From NCBI GenBank assembly GCA_050288085.1, contig JBNKDD010000320.1:1-6395 (forward strand): a stretch of DNA of 6,395 nt, given 5' to 3'. The translations under genes were made by a program, and so were the position numbers. Positions 5,609 to 6,395 of the stretch are shown here, in pieces; position 1 is the first letter of the stretch, and the number at the start of each line of letters is the position of its first letter. The notes beneath the pieces were generated by a model. The model was given only the letters and a program-made list of their open reading frames with translations, was not told where the DNA came from and did not search any database. Origin of the DNA: JBNKDD01 sp050288085 (GTDB taxonomy: Bacteria; Chloroflexota; Anaerolineae; Aggregatilineales; UBA3940).

Positions 5609-5941
5609 ATGACGGTTAAACCTCGTACTAATTTAGCAATTGACACGGTGATATTCGTGTTGTTCGTTGTGGTGATGGTATCTGGATTGGTGATGTGGTT
5701 GGTACTTAGCGGTGGCTATCAGGGGGGCCGCAACCCCGCTGCAGCGGCTACCTTCTTGATGTTGGCGCGGGACACCTGGAAAGATTTGCATATCTGGGCC
5801 GGGTTGGCGATGGGTGGCATGGTAACCTTGCACCTGGTTTTACATCTCAAGTGGATCACATGCTCCATTGAGCGGCTGTTCAAACCGTCGCGTAAACCCT
5901 CAGCAAGCTGCCCGCCGGTCGTTCAAGAAGCGGGTAAGTAA
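5609..5941 (+). CDS. DUF4405-like small membrane protein, possible haem-binding two-helix protein
   Basis: A 110-residue inner-membrane protein. Transmembrane helix 1 covers about 12-34 (from AIDTVIFVLFVVVMVSG) and helix 2 about 62-82 (IWAGLAMGGMVTLHLVLHLKWI). A short external loop with GGYQGGRN and RDTWKDLH lies between them, and the tail is basic and cytoplasmic (RLFKPSRK), consistent with positive-inside N-in/C-in topology. The pattern LH-IWAG...LHLVLHLKW, with His61, His75 and His79, matches DUF4405-type domains, which resemble half of a cytochrome b-like four-helix bundle; the His residues are candidate haem ligands. With only two helices it would have to dimerise or pair with another subunit to form a bundle. 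The next gene starts 17 nt downstream with an exported product, suggesting a membrane plus extracytoplasmic unit. Family assignment is from pattern memory; haem binding is inference. Confidence 0.68.
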   Translation: MTVKPRTNLAIDTVIFVLFVVVMVSGLVMWLVLSGGYQGGRNPAAAATFLMLARDTWKDLHIWAGLAMGGMVTLHLVLHLKWITCSIERLFKPSRKPSASCPPVVQEAGK

Positions 5942-5958
5942 GGGCAGGAGCAATAAAC

Positions 5959-6395
5959 ATGATGTGGAAACAAATTGGACTCACGGCTGTAGTTGTAGCA
6001 ATCCTGGCCGGAAGCGCCGCCGCCGTTATCGTGGATAACAACAATCAGGGCGGTGATCATCCCCAGCATCTTAACCAGGGTGATGGCTCTGATAACCCGG
6101 CTGGCGGTGGTGGAAATGGTAATCGCGCCGGGCAGAATGAACCCGGCCCCGCCAGCGGCGGCGAGGATGACCACGGTGATCGTGACCCGCGGCGGGGATA
6201 TAGAGATGCCGCAGAACCGGTTGCCGAGGCTGACTGGATTTCGCTTGAAGGCGTTGTGACGGCTGTCAGCGGATCTTCAGTCGCTATCGAGACAGAAGCC
6301 GGTGAGTCGATTGAGATTATGCTGGGGCCATCCCGTTTCCTCGAATCGCTTGGTGCGACGTTTGAAGTCGATGACGATCTGGAAGTCTCAGGTTT
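5959..6395 (+). CDS. Exported OB-fold-like protein with Gly/Asn/Asp-rich linker, C-terminus cut off
   Basis: 145 codons are present, open to the window end. The start ATG at 5959 follows AGGAG by 8 nt; a second ATG comes directly after it. Residues 1-24 (MMWKQIGLTAVVVAILAGSAAAV) form a signal peptide or N-terminal anchor: one Lys, a hydrophobic core and an A-x-A-like end. Residues about 26-85 are low-complexity and hydrophilic, rich in Gly, Asn, Asp, Pro and His, probably a disordered linker. From about 93 a beta-rich domain begins: WISLEGVVTAVSGSSVAIETEAGESIEIMLGPSRF, then DDDLEVSGF at the edge. The strand order and the LGP...VSGF motif resemble small OB-fold domains often encoded beside DUF4405 or FMN-binding membrane proteins in Chloroflexota and Firmicutes; this is recalled, not searched. 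It may bind a ligand or partner outside the membrane. The function is unknown. Confidence 0.65.
   Translation, partial: MMWKQIGLTAVVVAILAGSAAAVIVDNNNQGGDHPQHLNQGDGSDNPAGGGGNGNRAGQNEPGPASGGEDDHGDRDPRRGYRDAAEPVAEADWISLEGVVTAVSGSSVAIETEAGESIEIMLGPSRFLESLGATFEVDDDLEVSG

Noticed and set aside
5923..6259. Short ORFs on both strands over the right-edge gene
   Set aside because: The plus-strand frame from 5959 has a ribosome site, a signal peptide and a domain-like C-terminus, and stays open to the window end. The others are shadows of its repetitive Gly/Asn/Asp coding.

Overview
The window looks like a bacterial chromosome segment of moderate GC with compact Shine-Dalgarno-led operons. The mix of genes fits Chloroflexota best. 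The strongest clue is a two-helix DUF4405-type membrane protein followed by a secreted OB-fold-like protein with a 'GP..-..VSGF' motif, together with an octopine/nopaline-dehydrogenase-type enzyme beside a small cobalamin-binding protein. The phylum is an inference from gene content; there is no rRNA or other marker. No tRNA, rRNA, CRISPR array, insertion sequence or phage gene was seen.

Layout. Minus strand, read from high to low coordinates: (a) a three-gene cluster (3946 to 1706) with two tandem C39-like papain-fold paralogues and a class I SAM-dependent methyltransferase, separated by only 6 nt each; (b) a 303-nt non-coding region with a good extended -10 promoter and a potentially structured leader RNA; (c) an octopine/nopaline-dehydrogenase-family enzyme and, 18 nt later, a short cobalamin-binding-type protein that runs off the left edge. 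Plus strand, diverging from (a): (d) a low-molecular-weight phosphotyrosine-phosphatase-like gene and a fructosamine/ketosamine-3-kinase-like gene, 3 nt apart and closed by a hairpin terminator; (e) a DUF4405-like two-helix membrane protein and an exported Gly/Asn/Asp-rich OB-fold-like protein that runs off the right edge.

How they may work together. The phosphatase and kinase form a plausible protein or amine deglycation pair. The dehydrogenase and B12-type protein look like one transcription unit, possibly for amino-acid or opine metabolism, with the B12 partner's catalytic subunit outside the window. DUF4405 plus OB-fold resembles a membrane/periplasmic redox or cofactor module. The least explained unit is the C39-like pair with the methyltransferase. 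The first paralogue keeps a Gln/Cys/His/Asn papain-like set. In the second, the aligned Cys, His and Asn are Ser, Leu and Pro, so it reads as an intact but catalytically dead partner. That unit is the best candidate here for an undescribed system.
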